Shown here piece after piece: positions 55,030 through 63,888 of a DNA stretch of 64,000 nucleotides. Numbering within the stretch: position 1 is the stretch's first letter; each line of letters opens with the position of its first letter. The translations under genes and the position numbers were made by a program. The notes under the pieces are model-generated. The model saw only the letters and a program-made list of their open reading frames with translations, searched no databases and was not told the origin of the DNA. This DNA comes from Halodesulfovibrio marinisediminis DSM 17456. Lineage in GTDB: Bacteria > Desulfobacterota > Desulfovibrionia > Desulfovibrionales > Desulfovibrionaceae. The stretch is taken from the NCBI RefSeq assembly GCF_900129975.1, contig NZ_FSRG01000006.1, forward strand, positions 578,299 through 642,298, read 5' to 3'.

Positions 55030-55563
55030 CTATGAATCTGGTTTCGTTTCAAGTAGTTCCACGATGTTATCAATAATTTCTTCCACAGTCTGCGTTCCAT
55101 CCACCGTTATCTGGGCAGATTCCATATACAAATGCATACGCTCTGCAAGTACTTCCGCAATTTCATCAATAAGAGATTTTCCTGTCAAAGAAGGACGCTG
55201 CTTATCTAGCGGGTCTACACTCAGGCGCCGTGCAAGCTCAGCAGGAGGTACGTCGATAAAAACAACCACTCCATGCTCGCGCATAAATGAACGGTTCTGC
55301 TCCCGCAACACCATGCCGCCACCAGTGGCAATAACCAGCGTATCTCCTTCAGTAGCCTTAATAAGCGCTGCAGACTCATAATCCCTGAAAACATCCCAGC
55401 CCTCAGCTTCGACAATATCCGCAACGCTCTTTCCCTGCATTTCACACAATAGAGCGTCTGTATCAGTAAAACGACTCTTCAACCGCCTAGCAAGTCCTAC
55501 CCCTACAGAAGTCTTACCGCACCCGCGAGAGCCAATCAGATATACCCGTTTTGAATATTCCAC
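55030..55563 (-). CDS. aroK: Shikimate kinase
   Basis: This 177-residue P-loop kinase phosphorylates shikimate. It has Walker A GSRGCGKT (residues about 12-19), FTDTDALL for substrate binding, FRDYES and the GGG segment IATGGGMVL. Length matches AroK/AroL. It begins 6 bases after the YkgJ-like gene stop on the same strand and is near aroC, making an aromatic-pathway cluster. Confidence 0.95.
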   Translation of the reverse strand: MEYSKRVYLIGSRGCGKTSVGVGLARRLKSRFTDTDALLCEMQGKSVADIVEAEGWDVFRDYESAALIKATEGDTLVIATGGGMVLREQNRSFMREHGVVVFIDVPPAELARRLSVDPLDKQRPSLTGKSLIDEIAEVLAERMHLYMESAQITVDGTQTVEEIIDNIVELLETKPDS

Positions 55564-55569
55564 GGTAAC

Positions 55570-56304
55570 TTACCTGCTGTATGTTATGTGCTTTGCGATT
55601 GCATGCTTCAGCAACTCTGCTGCATTTCCTTCCACAGAGTTATACGCAAGGGGCAACGTTGTCCAACCACCTGCAGCCAAAGGAATTTCAAACGCTGTGG
55701 CGATATGGAGCAGTACACGGTTATACGCATCATGCACTTCATCCTGACATTTAAGCGTGTATTTTACGCTTGAAGAATTTATTCTGCACAAAAATCTAAA
55801 AGTCTTCGAAACCCACGTACGGCAAACCATCGGACGAGCCTCATAACAGGCACACTCATTGTTCAGCAAAAACGGACAAGGTGCATTCAACTTTTTAGCC
55901 AATGCCCCCAACTCGTCCCACTTGTCTTCCTGTAATGCCTTCCATAAAATCGGCTGCTGTGGCGCAAAGTTTTTCTGCCATCTTGGGAATCCCTGCTCGA
56001 AAGCAGTAACGATATCCTCACCCTCCATATAATGGATACAAGCTACCGCCTCAAATATATCCATAAAGATTGGCTGTGAACAACAGTAGCTGCACCCTTT
56101 TTTACACGTCTGAGTGTTTTTGGGCACTTCCTGCTCAACACAATCATCAACATATTTCCAAAAGCCACGCATCATTGCAGCAATACTGCCCGCAGCCTCT
56201 TCGGGAGTTTCAAAAAGTAATTCCGGCAAGGATCTTGAATCACTAAACAGCGCGTTGAAAGTTTCCTTGCGAATAATCCGTTCTTTTTTTGTTTCTAAAA
56301 CCAA
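55570..56304 (-). CDS. YkgJ-family cysteine-cluster protein
   Basis: This 244-residue cytoplasmic protein has the YkgJ (UPF0153) cluster: CKKGCSYCCSQPIFMDIFEA (four Cys close together), then CPFLLNNECACYEARPMVCRTW, giving about eight Cys that probably bind a metal or Fe-S cluster. It starts at TTG with AAGGA 7 bases upstream. The last part, AGGWTTLPLAYNSV, contains no further motif I know. It overlaps none but is only 6 bases before aroK, so they are likely cotranscribed. The biochemical role of the family is unsettled. Confidence 0.85.
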   Translation of the reverse strand: MVLETKKERIIRKETFNALFSDSRSLPELLFETPEEAAGSIAAMMRGFWKYVDDCVEQEVPKNTQTCKKGCSYCCSQPIFMDIFEAVACIHYMEGEDIVTAFEQGFPRWQKNFAPQQPILWKALQEDKWDELGALAKKLNAPCPFLLNNECACYEARPMVCRTWVSKTFRFLCRINSSSVKYTLKCQDEVHDAYNRVLLHIATAFEIPLAAGGWTTLPLAYNSVEGNAAELLKHAIAKHITYSR

Positions 56305-56503
56305 AATGTATCCTTATCCGTATATAATCTAACAAAAGCTCACCCATCTATTACGACATAACAGAGCCATATTATGACCATTATCGTCAATAATCAGAGC
56401 TGTAACATCACCTTTTCGGTAAAAAAGGGCTTATGGTTCGGACTTTGAACTCAAAATATTCCATGCTACAGAAACTAACCATACACTGTACTGGAGGAAG
56501 CAA

Positions 56504-57733
56504 TTGACTGTCAGAAACATTACCCAGATTCTATCTGCCCTACTTATTATAACCACACTTTTCTTTGCAGGGTGCAGCCAGTCTCCCCCACCGCCTGAAC
56601 CTAGTGATCCGGTTAAAGAACAACCGGAGGGTGCGCGCTTCATACAGCTTAGCGACACAGAAGCCTGTAGTGTGAGTCAAACTCTCACAATTGGCAAACA
56701 AGGAATGCACTCTTGGATGGATTTTGCGCCAGCTCTTGAGCGTTCTGCCAAATATGTATCCAGAAAGCCGCAGTCCAAGTTAGCACTTAATAAATACGGA
56801 CTGAAAGTAACATGGAAAACACTCGCCACGTCCATTGAGCGGTTACAACTGCTGTTACCGAAGCTGGATTCCAACCCGGAACTTCTGGCGCAGCATTTTA
56901 TATTCTACAGAATCGACGCAGATCCGTTGTTTACCGGCTACTATGAACCGGCCTTACAGGCGAGCCTTGTAAAAAAGCCAGGTTATGCATATCCGCTGTA
57001 CTCTAAGCCTGCAGACCTTATGACTCTTAACCTTGCAGACTTTCACCCACGCTGGAAAAGTCAGCGTGCGTACTATCGTATTGAGTCCGGTAAAGCGGTT
57101 CCCTATTACGATAGGAAATCCATTGACATGAAAGGGGCACTTGAAGAACGCAATCTTGAAATTGCATGGGCAAAAGACCCGCTTGATATCTTCTTTTTAC
57201 AGATTCAAGGCTCCGGTAGACTCATTCTGGAAGACGGCTCCACAAAGCACATCCTGTATGCCGGTAAAAACGGGCATAAGTATGTTTCATTGGGACGTGT
57301 AATGCGCGATAAGGGGCTGCTGCCTAAGGATGGTATCTCCATGCAGGCAATCCGGAAGTACTTTGATGAAAATCCTGAAGAGACCTACAAGCTTTTGGCC
57401 ACCAACCCAAGTTATGTATTCTTCAGACTTGCAGACAACGGCCCATACGGCTCCATGGGGCAGCCTCTTACACCACGTGTATCACTGGCAACAGACCCGT
57501 CTTTCATTCCTCTGGGAAGCATGTTCCTTTTTGATGTGCCACTACCAGAAAAAGACGAAAAAGGAGCCTTCCAATATGGCGACAGCCTTAAAGGACTGGG
57601 ACTTGCACAAGACACTGGCGGCGCCATTAAAAAACACCATTTGGACTTCTTCAGCGGCTACGGAGAAGATGCCACGTGGATTGCAGGTCACATGAATACA
57701 AAAGGGGCGGTATGGCTTCTTCTGCCAAAATAA
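56504..57733 (+). CDS. mltA: Membrane-bound lytic murein transglycosylase A
   Basis: This 409-residue lipoprotein cleaves peptidoglycan glycan strands to anhydro-muropeptides. It has a signal with lipobox FFAGC (Cys24) and a Pro-rich linker. The MltA domain shows DADPLFTGYYEPALQASL, FFLQIQGSGRLILEDG, NPSYVFFRL and the 3D-type end GLGLAQDTGGAIKKHHLDFFSGYG with catalytic Asp candidates. It starts at TTG with GGAGG 6 bases upstream. Outer-membrane location is expected. A strong terminator follows. Confidence 0.93.
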   Translation: MTVRNITQILSALLIITTLFFAGCSQSPPPPEPSDPVKEQPEGARFIQLSDTEACSVSQTLTIGKQGMHSWMDFAPALERSAKYVSRKPQSKLALNKYGLKVTWKTLATSIERLQLLLPKLDSNPELLAQHFIFYRIDADPLFTGYYEPALQASLVKKPGYAYPLYSKPADLMTLNLADFHPRWKSQRAYYRIESGKAVPYYDRKSIDMKGALEERNLEIAWAKDPLDIFFLQIQGSGRLILEDGSTKHILYAGKNGHKYVSLGRVMRDKGLLPKDGISMQAIRKYFDENPEETYKLLATNPSYVFFRLADNGPYGSMGQPLTPRVSLATDPSFIPLGSMFLFDVPLPEKDEKGAFQYGDSLKGLGLAQDTGGAIKKHHLDFFSGYGEDATWIAGHMNTKGAVWLLLPK

Positions 57734-57755
57734 CCTCACCAACATACCGTTAGTT

Positions 57756-57787
57756 AAAAAGGAGAGCATATGCTCTCCTTTTTTTAT
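57756..57787 (+). terminator. Terminator after mltA
   Basis: AAGGAGAGCA/TGCTCTCCTT perfect stem with eight T residues. Confidence 0.95.
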
Positions 57788-57983
57788 GACAGGTGTTGTC
57801 TTTGCAACAGACTCTTGTGTTTGATTATTGCAGGGTTATTTTTTGTGAAAGCACCTACGATATACCAACGTGCATTCACAGTGAAAAAGGAGGAGGAATG
57901 AAGCGAGATTGGGAGTACCGCTTTTTATTATTCCTGGCTTGGTAAAGTGCTGTACCAATACTCCCTTGCAGTTAGGAGTTGCC

Positions 57984-59411
57984 ATGAGCTCTGAAAGAAG
58001 AAAACCGTCACTGTTATGGGCTCTTCTCACCTTTTCCCTTCCCGTTGCCGTTATTCTATACGGAACTGTAATAATTGGAGTTCGACCTCCGGTTCTACCA
58101 TTACTGGTAGCCGTTGTGCTTGCCGGAATTATGTCATTACGAATCGGCTATTCCTGGGAAGAATTGCAAGAAGGCATGCTCTCTGCTGTCGGGCGTATCC
58201 AACTGGCAGTTGCTATTTTAATGCTTGTCGGAATGATTATTCCGGCATGGATGGCATCCGGTACAATTCCTGCGATTATCTATTGGGGGTTAAAGTTCAT
58301 TACTCCTGAGCACTTTCTTGTTTCAACCTTTGTTCTGTGCGCCGTTGCCTCTCTCGCCACCGGTACATCATTCGGAACCATGGGCACCATCGGCGTTGCG
58401 CTGCTCGGTGTTGGTGGAGCCATGCAATTTGACCCAGCATGGACAGTAGGGGCAATTGTCTCTGGGGCCTACTTCGGCGACAAAATGTCTCCTGTATCTG
58501 ACTCGACCAATATCACCGCAACGGTATGCGGCGTTCCGTTGTTTACACACATCTCCTCCATGCTCTGGACAACCGTTCCTGCAGCCATCATCACCCTGCT
58601 CGGCTACTGGTTGCTGGGTTCCACACACACCGGAGATTCGGGCAGTGTTGCCAATATCAATGTCATACTCAGCAACTTAGAGGCATCATTCAACCTGTCC
58701 CCTGTTGTATTCATTCCACCTGCATTAATGATCATTTTCGCGTACAAGCGCCTGCCTGTACTACCTGTTATGGTCATCTGTCTCGTGAGTGCTCTTGCTA
58801 TCGCCCTCTTTGAAGGCTCCACCATTGCAGAACTCGCAGGACAAATGACCCGTGGTTACAAAGCTTCCACTGCCTCACCGGAACTGAACAAACTTCTTTC
58901 CCGCGGTGGTCTTATGAGCATTATGGTCACAATACTCCTGCTCACAAGCGGAATGGCCTTTGGTGGTATTCTTGAAAAAGCACGCGTTCTTGAAGTGTTG
59001 CTTGATGCAATGCTGCGCGGTGCAAAATCTGCCACCAGCCTTGTAGGCGCGACTCTTGTTGCAGCTTATATCATCCTCCTCGGCACAGGCAGCCAAATTC
59101 TTGCTGTTGTTGTTCCGGGACGAGCCTTCAGCAATTCATATGAAAAAGCAGACATCGCTCCGCAAGTACTTTCCCGAACCTGTGAAGATTCCGGCACTCT
59201 CGGCTGTCCTCTGGTTCCATGGAGTGTACATGCATTCTACATCCTTGGTGTCCTTGGCGTAAGCGCAGTCGACTTTCTGCCATACGCATTTTTCAACTAC
59301 ACCATTCCACTTATCTCCATGGCATGCGCTGCCACTGGATTCGGAATTTTCAATACCAAAGGCGAAGCTGTCCGCCCTCTCGTCCTGAGTAAAGACAGCA
59401 CCACAGCATAA
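57984..59411 (+). CDS. NhaC-family Na+/H+ antiporter
   Basis: This 475-residue transporter has about eleven membrane helices. NhaC features include LATGTSFGTMGTIGVALLGVG, AGAYFGDKMSPVSDSTNITATVCG, and LTSGMAFGGILEKARVLEVLLD. The ATG at 57984 has AGGAG 5 bases upstream; in-frame codons upstream lack similarity. NhaC relatives exchange sodium with protons or with malate/lactate, so the substrate may be linked to the adjacent sulfatase-like gene rather than plain pH control (inference). It is first of a tight six-gene cluster; the next gene starts 17 bases after its stop. Confidence 0.9.
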   Translation: MSSERRKPSLLWALLTFSLPVAVILYGTVIIGVRPPVLPLLVAVVLAGIMSLRIGYSWEELQEGMLSAVGRIQLAVAILMLVGMIIPAWMASGTIPAIIYWGLKFITPEHFLVSTFVLCAVASLATGTSFGTMGTIGVALLGVGGAMQFDPAWTVGAIVSGAYFGDKMSPVSDSTNITATVCGVPLFTHISSMLWTTVPAAIITLLGYWLLGSTHTGDSGSVANINVILSNLEASFNLSPVVFIPPALMIIFAYKRLPVLPVMVICLVSALAIALFEGSTIAELAGQMTRGYKASTASPELNKLLSRGGLMSIMVTILLLTSGMAFGGILEKARVLEVLLDAMLRGAKSATSLVGATLVAAYIILLGTGSQILAVVVPGRAFSNSYEKADIAPQVLSRTCEDSGTLGCPLVPWSVHAFYILGVLGVSAVDFLPYAFFNYTIPLISMACAATGFGIFNTKGEAVRPLVLSKDSTTA

Positions 59412-59428
59412 TTGTTAAAGGATTTATC

Positions 59429-60991
59429 ATGCCCCGAAAAAATATAAAAAACGTTGTCTTCATCATGCTCGATACGTTGCAGTTCAACTACCTTGGTTGC
59501 TACGGAAACAAAGAAGTAAAAACACCTAATTTGGATAAATTTGCAGAAAAGGGATTTCTCTTTGAAAATGCATACAGTGAAGGACTCCCTACCATCCCTG
59601 TACGCAGAGCGTTGATGACCGGACGTTTTACATTACCATATAGCGGCTGGCGCCCTCTCACCACAGAAGACACTACGATCACTGACTTGCTCTGGTGTCG
59701 AGATGTGCAGACAGCCCTTATCTACGATACCCCGCCAATGCGATTGCCGAAGTACGGTTATTCACGCGGCTTTGACTATGTCCGCTTCTGTAACGGACAT
59801 GAATTAGACCACGAAACATTCAGTCACGTTCATCTTGATAAAAAATTCAAAGGGGAAGATTACCTTTCTCCAAACTGGCTCAAAAAAAATGAAGACGGCG
59901 AATATGATGAATCCAGCAAATCATTAATCAGAGAAGCTGAATGTTACCTGCGCCAACGTCAAAACTGGCAGTCAGATGCAGACAACTACGCTTCAGTCGT
60001 TATCTCAGAAGCCGATAACTGGATTAAAGAAAAACGCGACCCGAACCGTCCCTTCTTCCTCTGGCTTGATTCATTTGATCCACATGAGCCGTGGGATCCA
60101 CCTTCTGTATGGGAAGAAAGACCATGCCCGTACAACCCGGACTACAAAGGGAACCCGCTTCTCCTTGCACCATGGACAGAAATCGACGGAGTAATGACAG
60201 AAGAAGAGTGTGAACATATTCGAGCACTGTACGCTGAAAAAGTAACACTCGTGGACAAATGGCTTGGCAAGTTATTTGATTCATTGAAGGCTCAGGGACT
60301 ATGGGAAAAAACCATGGTTGTCGTTACCTCAGATCACGGGCAACCTATGGGATCCGGAGAGCATGGCCACGGCATCATGCGTAAATGTCGTCCATGGCCC
60401 TATGAAGAGCTTGTTCACGTTCCTCTTATTGCCCACGTGCCAGGTCTTGAAGGCGGAAAACGCATCAGCAGCTTTGTCCAGAACGTAGATATTACAGCTA
60501 CAATTCTCGACGCACTTGGTCTTAGCGAATCAGATGCCCTTGAAGAAACCGGACATGAAGGCATTAACACCTTCGATGCTGATGAACTCCAAGGTATGAG
60601 TTTACTGCCGGTAATGCGAGGCGAAACCGACAAGATTCGTGACTTTGCAATCGCTGGTTACTACGGTATGTCATGGTCGATAATAACCCATGATTACAGC
60701 TATATTCACTGGTTACAAAAAGAAATTGATACAGATTCCATGAATAAAATCTTCTACGACGGTTCAGGCTCAGGCGGCAACGCCGGAGAACAATCTGCCA
60801 AGTTGGAAGTGAAAGAAGAAATGTGGACATGTGTTCCAGGTGCTGAAGTTTCTATACCGCAATCCGATGAGCTTTATGATCGAAAAACAGATCAGTTCCA
60901 GTTAAAGAACATCATTGATACAAATCCGGAGAAAGCTAAAGAGCTTCTACAACAACTTAAGCTGCATATTGGCGAACTCCGAACAACATAA
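59429..60991 (+). CDS. Sulfatase-fold hydrolase with Thr replacing the formylglycine Cys
   Basis: This 520-residue alkaline-phosphatase-superfamily hydrolase is laid out like a type I sulfatase: metal Asp in MLDTLQFNYLGCYG, catalytic-site region LPTIPVRRALMTGR, DPHEPWDPP, VTSDHGQPMGSGEHG, and the Lys-bearing RKCRPWPYEELVHVPL. At the position of the C-x-P-S-R motif, where Cys becomes formylglycine, residue 55 is Thr (TIPVR). Such a protein cannot use formylglycine, so it is more likely a phosphodi- or monoesterase, phosphonate hydrolase, or altered sulfatase. It has no signal peptide, so it is probably cytoplasmic. It lies between antiporter and Crp genes. Confidence 0.85.
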   Translation: MPRKNIKNVVFIMLDTLQFNYLGCYGNKEVKTPNLDKFAEKGFLFENAYSEGLPTIPVRRALMTGRFTLPYSGWRPLTTEDTTITDLLWCRDVQTALIYDTPPMRLPKYGYSRGFDYVRFCNGHELDHETFSHVHLDKKFKGEDYLSPNWLKKNEDGEYDESSKSLIREAECYLRQRQNWQSDADNYASVVISEADNWIKEKRDPNRPFFLWLDSFDPHEPWDPPSVWEERPCPYNPDYKGNPLLLAPWTEIDGVMTEEECEHIRALYAEKVTLVDKWLGKLFDSLKAQGLWEKTMVVVTSDHGQPMGSGEHGHGIMRKCRPWPYEELVHVPLIAHVPGLEGGKRISSFVQNVDITATILDALGLSESDALEETGHEGINTFDADELQGMSLLPVMRGETDKIRDFAIAGYYGMSWSIITHDYSYIHWLQKEIDTDSMNKIFYDGSGSGGNAGEQSAKLEVKEEMWTCVPGAEVSIPQSDELYDRKTDQFQLKNIIDTNPEKAKELLQQLKLHIGELRTT

Positions 60992-61043
60992 TTAATAGAT
61001 AACGAGAACCGAATCGGCTCTCCTGTATTGAAAAGGACGAATC

Positions 61044-61721
61044 ATGATTGCACACGATGTTGACGAATTCTGGCGAGTTCACGTTGATAGCCACGCCTGG
61101 GAGCAGGTATTGCACCTCGGAAGGAAAAAAGAATTCAAGCATGGTGAAGTTATCATTAATGCAGGAGAGCTGGTTCAGGAGCTCTGCTACTTGCAATCCG
61201 GTGTTGTGCGTATGAAGCGCACGTCTTGGGATGGTGCGGAAAAAATCATCATGCATATTGAACAGAACTCGTTATTCAGCGAGGCTCCGTTCTTTATTAA
61301 CAGGCCAATACGTAGCTACTTTTCCTGCTATCAGGACGCTACCGTCTATTTCTTTTCCAGGAAAACTGTTGAGACTATGCTCCCACAGTATCCGGAAATT
61401 GCAAAAGATATCATCCGGACACTTTCGGAAAAATTAAGCGTACTTAGTAACCAGACTGCATCTCTTGGTTTGGATTCGCTGGATCAAAGAATCATCAAAT
61501 TTATTCTTCTGCGCTACAATTCTACGCCATTACATGCTAATGAAGTAATTTCACTGGGCTCGTTACGCATGAAGGATATTGCCAGCATACTTGGTGCGCA
61601 TAGAGCAACGCTATACAAGTCACTCAAGGAACTTGAAAAGGCAAAGCTCATTAAAGTGCTACCTAAAAACAAGGTGCAAATTCTCGACATAGAAGGACTT
61701 GCTGCCCTTGTTTATGAATAA
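61044..61721 (+). CDS. Crp/Fnr-family transcriptional regulator
   Basis: This 225-residue regulator has a cyclic-nucleotide-binding-like beta-roll (about 20-125; GEVIINAGELVQELCYLQSGVVRM, ENSLFSEAPFFIN), a dimerisation helix (about 130-160), and a winged helix-turn-helix (about 175-215; GSLRMKDIASILGAHRATLYKSLKELEKAKLIKV). It lacks an N-terminal Cys quartet, so it is not Fnr-type oxygen-sensing; the effector is unknown. AAGGA precedes the ATG. It lies 52 bases after the sulfatase-like gene and 17 before thioredoxin, making it a likely cluster-specific controller. Confidence 0.9.
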   Translation: MIAHDVDEFWRVHVDSHAWEQVLHLGRKKEFKHGEVIINAGELVQELCYLQSGVVRMKRTSWDGAEKIIMHIEQNSLFSEAPFFINRPIRSYFSCYQDATVYFFSRKTVETMLPQYPEIAKDIIRTLSEKLSVLSNQTASLGLDSLDQRIIKFILLRYNSTPLHANEVISLGSLRMKDIASILGAHRATLYKSLKELEKAKLIKVLPKNKVQILDIEGLAALVYE

Positions 61722-61738
61722 TCTTTGGAGACATTACT

Positions 61739-62053
61739 ATGAGTGCTATTACCCCAATTCCTAATGAGCATATTGAAAACTTTTTCGCATCTCTTACCGA
61801 TGCAATTCTGTTCTTTCATAAGGAACAATGCCCACACTGCAAAAATATGGAAAAAGTTTTGGAAAAGTTTTCAACCAAAACACCTTCTGTAGAATTTTTC
61901 AGCATTGATTGTGAAAAACACCCTGAATTACAGGAAAAGCTCTCATTCTACCGTGTTCCAACAATAGCTTTTGTCCGCAACGGTGAAGTCATAAAAGTTC
62001 ATACCGGTCTCATGAACCCGCGTGAACTCAAAACTCTTTACACTTCCCTGTAA
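61739..62053 (+). CDS. Thioredoxin-like protein with CPHC active site
   Basis: This 104-residue protein has a complete thioredoxin fold: ILFFHKEQCPHCKNMEKVLEKF with CPHC at Cys31-Cys34, then FFSIDCEKHPELQEKLSFYRVPTIAFVRNG including the cis-Pro (VPT). CPHC is the DsbA-type sequence, not the usual CGPC, which implies a different redox potential and partners. No signal peptide, so it is cytoplasmic. GGAG lies 9 bases upstream. It is 20 bases before a thioredoxin-reductase-like gene, its probable electron donor. Confidence 0.92.
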   Translation: MSAITPIPNEHIENFFASLTDAILFFHKEQCPHCKNMEKVLEKFSTKTPSVEFFSIDCEKHPELQEKLSFYRVPTIAFVRNGEVIKVHTGLMNPRELKTLYTSL

Positions 62054-62073
62054 ATTCTGCTGGTTGAGAAGTT

Positions 62074-62991
62074 ATGAATACAACATATGATTTAATTATC
62101 CTTGGTGGAGGGGTCGCAGGCATGACCTCTGCCATTTACGCTGCCCGCGCCAACCTGCGTGTTCTCATTCTTGACGAAAATGCATGCGGCGGTCTTGTAA
62201 ACTGGACAAAAGTTATCGAAAATATGCCATCCTACACCAGTATTGGTGGAATGGAATTAGTCGAACGAATTCAGGAGCAAGTAGAAGCTCTCGGTGTCGA
62301 CATAGAAGAAGCAGCCTGCATTGATTCTATAGACCTTACTGGTGAAGAAAAAGTCATAGAAGCAGATGACATTGTCTACAAAGCTAAAGCTGTAATAGTT
62401 GCAACAGGCCGTAAGCCAATCCCTCTGGAAGTGGCTGGTGAGTGCGAGAATGTCCATTTCTGCGCTATCTGTGACGGTGCCGCTTACAAAGACAAAAAAG
62501 TACTTGTTGTAGGTGGCGGAAACAGTGGATTTGATGAAGGCATTGCTCTGCTGGATCAAGGAATCAAAGAGTTATTACTTATTGAACAAATGGACAAATT
62601 TTTCGCAGCACAACACACTCAGGACGAATTAACTTCTCGGGACAACGCCAGAGCTATACTTTCCACTGAAGTAACAGCAGTTAACTGTGAGGAAGCGTTA
62701 CAATCTGTGACATTACGAAATGTCGCAACAGGTGAATCCACCGAATATAAGTGCGACGGTATTTTCGTCTTTATGGGACAAAAACCGGGCACTGAAATCT
62801 TCGAAGGACAACTGAAGATGGATAAAGATGGCTATATTGAGACAGACGAGCTCATGGCTACATCACTCACAGGGGTTTTTGCTGCCGGAGATGTTCGTCC
62901 AAAAAAATATCGTCAAATTACAACTGCTATGGGTGATGGTACTATCGCTGCCCTTGAAGCAGAGCGCTACATACGCAGCCTTGTAGAGTAG
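62074..62991 (+). CDS. Thioredoxin-reductase-like FAD disulfide reductase, atypical nucleotide site
   Basis: This 305-residue flavoprotein has the FAD fingerprint LIILGGGVAGMTSAIYAARANL, redox-active CAIC (Cys130, Cys133; E. coli CATC), GGGNSGFDEG and the C-terminal FAD motif TGVFAAGDVRPKKYRQITTAMGDG. The NADPH motif HRRxxFRA is missing; the corresponding place reads LLIEQMDKFFAAQHTQDEL. NADH, ferredoxin or another donor is therefore more likely than NADPH. It should reduce the CPHC thioredoxin encoded 20 bases upstream. The next gene begins 3 bases after its stop. Confidence 0.9.
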   Translation: MNTTYDLIILGGGVAGMTSAIYAARANLRVLILDENACGGLVNWTKVIENMPSYTSIGGMELVERIQEQVEALGVDIEEAACIDSIDLTGEEKVIEADDIVYKAKAVIVATGRKPIPLEVAGECENVHFCAICDGAAYKDKKVLVVGGGNSGFDEGIALLDQGIKELLLIEQMDKFFAAQHTQDELTSRDNARAILSTEVTAVNCEEALQSVTLRNVATGESTEYKCDGIFVFMGQKPGTEIFEGQLKMDKDGYIETDELMATSLTGVFAAGDVRPKKYRQITTAMGDGTIAALEAERYIRSLVE

Positions 62992-62994
62992 CAT

Positions 62995-63258
62995 ATGACT
63001 ACACTCCAGATAACAGTTCTGGATCCAGACACAACGCAAGCACAGATTACTGCTAGGCACCTCAGAACCATTTTAAAATGTGAAGGGCTGTCTGCCAGTG
63101 TCCAAGAAGTCACCTGCTATCTTGAAATCTCACGACGAGGCTTAACCGACAAAACCCCCGTCATTTCAGTTAACGGGCAAAACTTTCAATGCAAAAATCT
63201 TAGCACAACCATACTCGACCAGTTTGTGCTGTGGCTTTCACAAAAGCTTAATTACTAA
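62995..63258 (+). CDS. Small thioredoxin-fold protein lacking the CxxC motif
   Basis: This 87-residue protein follows the small redox-active disulfide protein pattern: strand MTTLQITVLDP, a helix, strand ASVQEVT, then LTDKTPVISVNGQ with the cis-Pro (TPVISVNG), and a last helix. The place where CxxC should follow strand 1 reads DTTQAQITARHL, with no Cys. Two other Cys (LKCEG, VTCYLE) are elsewhere, plus QCKN. It may be a scaffold, chaperone or regulated partner of the reductase rather than an oxidoreductase. ATG at 62995, three bases after the reductase stop. Confidence 0.8.
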   Translation: MTTLQITVLDPDTTQAQITARHLRTILKCEGLSASVQEVTCYLEISRRGLTDKTPVISVNGQNFQCKNLSTTILDQFVLWLSQKLNY

Positions 63259-63346
63259 ATATGCACCTCCAGAATATCTCAATAATATTCTGAGGTAAGA
63301 TGTCTGTGTTATAGAGTTTGTTCCCACCACAGATACCTTACTACCT

Positions 63347-63379
63347 AAAAGCGCTTATCTTCGGATAAGCGCTTTTTTT
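63347..63379 (+). terminator. Terminator of nhaC-thioredoxin cluster
   Basis: AAAAGCGCTTATC TTCG GATAAGCGCTTTT stem-loop with a stable UUCG tetraloop and T-run. Confidence 0.95.
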
Positions 63380-63790
63380 ACACTCATACAACCAGTACAT
63401 CGAAAAAGTTAAAAACAGACATGAAGAGCTGTTTTGAAGCATTAATCACGGCATTAATATGGAAGGCATCGAGCTTTCAATGGGATCATACGATTTCGGA
63501 AGATCATTCAACAAATACCGAAATAGACAACGCGGGAAACATTCGAAAAATGAAGAAGCAACTCAAGTCATTTCTAAGATGCCAATCACTAATTGGCTAT
63601 ATCCTCAGAGGCGTACGTGTTGGAAGAAAAACTAGGAGTTTGATATACAATCACTCCTCTAAAAATCTCGCCCCAGCGATATCTCCTCTAAAAAAGGCTC
63701 GCCTGTAAAATACAGCAAGCTATTGAAAGGGCTTTGCCTTAATAATGGCTAGTTATCACCTAAGGACAATAAACAAGTTTAAAAGCAAAA

Positions 63791-63823
63791 AGTGCCTGTA
63801 AGTTTTAGAAACTAGCAGGCACT
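63791..63823 (-). terminator. Second terminator downstream of rRNA operon
   Basis: AGTGCCTG/CAGGCACT stem with inner GTTT/AAAC; TTTTTG follows on the minus strand. It lies downstream of the primary rrn terminator. Confidence 0.7.
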
Positions 63824-63853
63824 CTCACGTTCACTACAAGCAATCTTTCAAAC

Positions 63854-63888
63854 AAAAAAAGACCGCGTTTCGCTTGAAACGCGGTCTA
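63854..63888 (-). terminator. Terminator of rRNA operon
   Basis: AGACCGCGTTTC/GAAACGCGGTCT stem, with seven T residues on the minus strand, 11 bases past the 5S 3' end. Confidence 0.95.

Noticed and set aside
63421..63708. A 95-residue open frame between the thioredoxin cluster and the rRNA operon.
   Set aside because: No ribosome-binding site, no recognisable domain and low-complexity composition. It looks like a chance frame.
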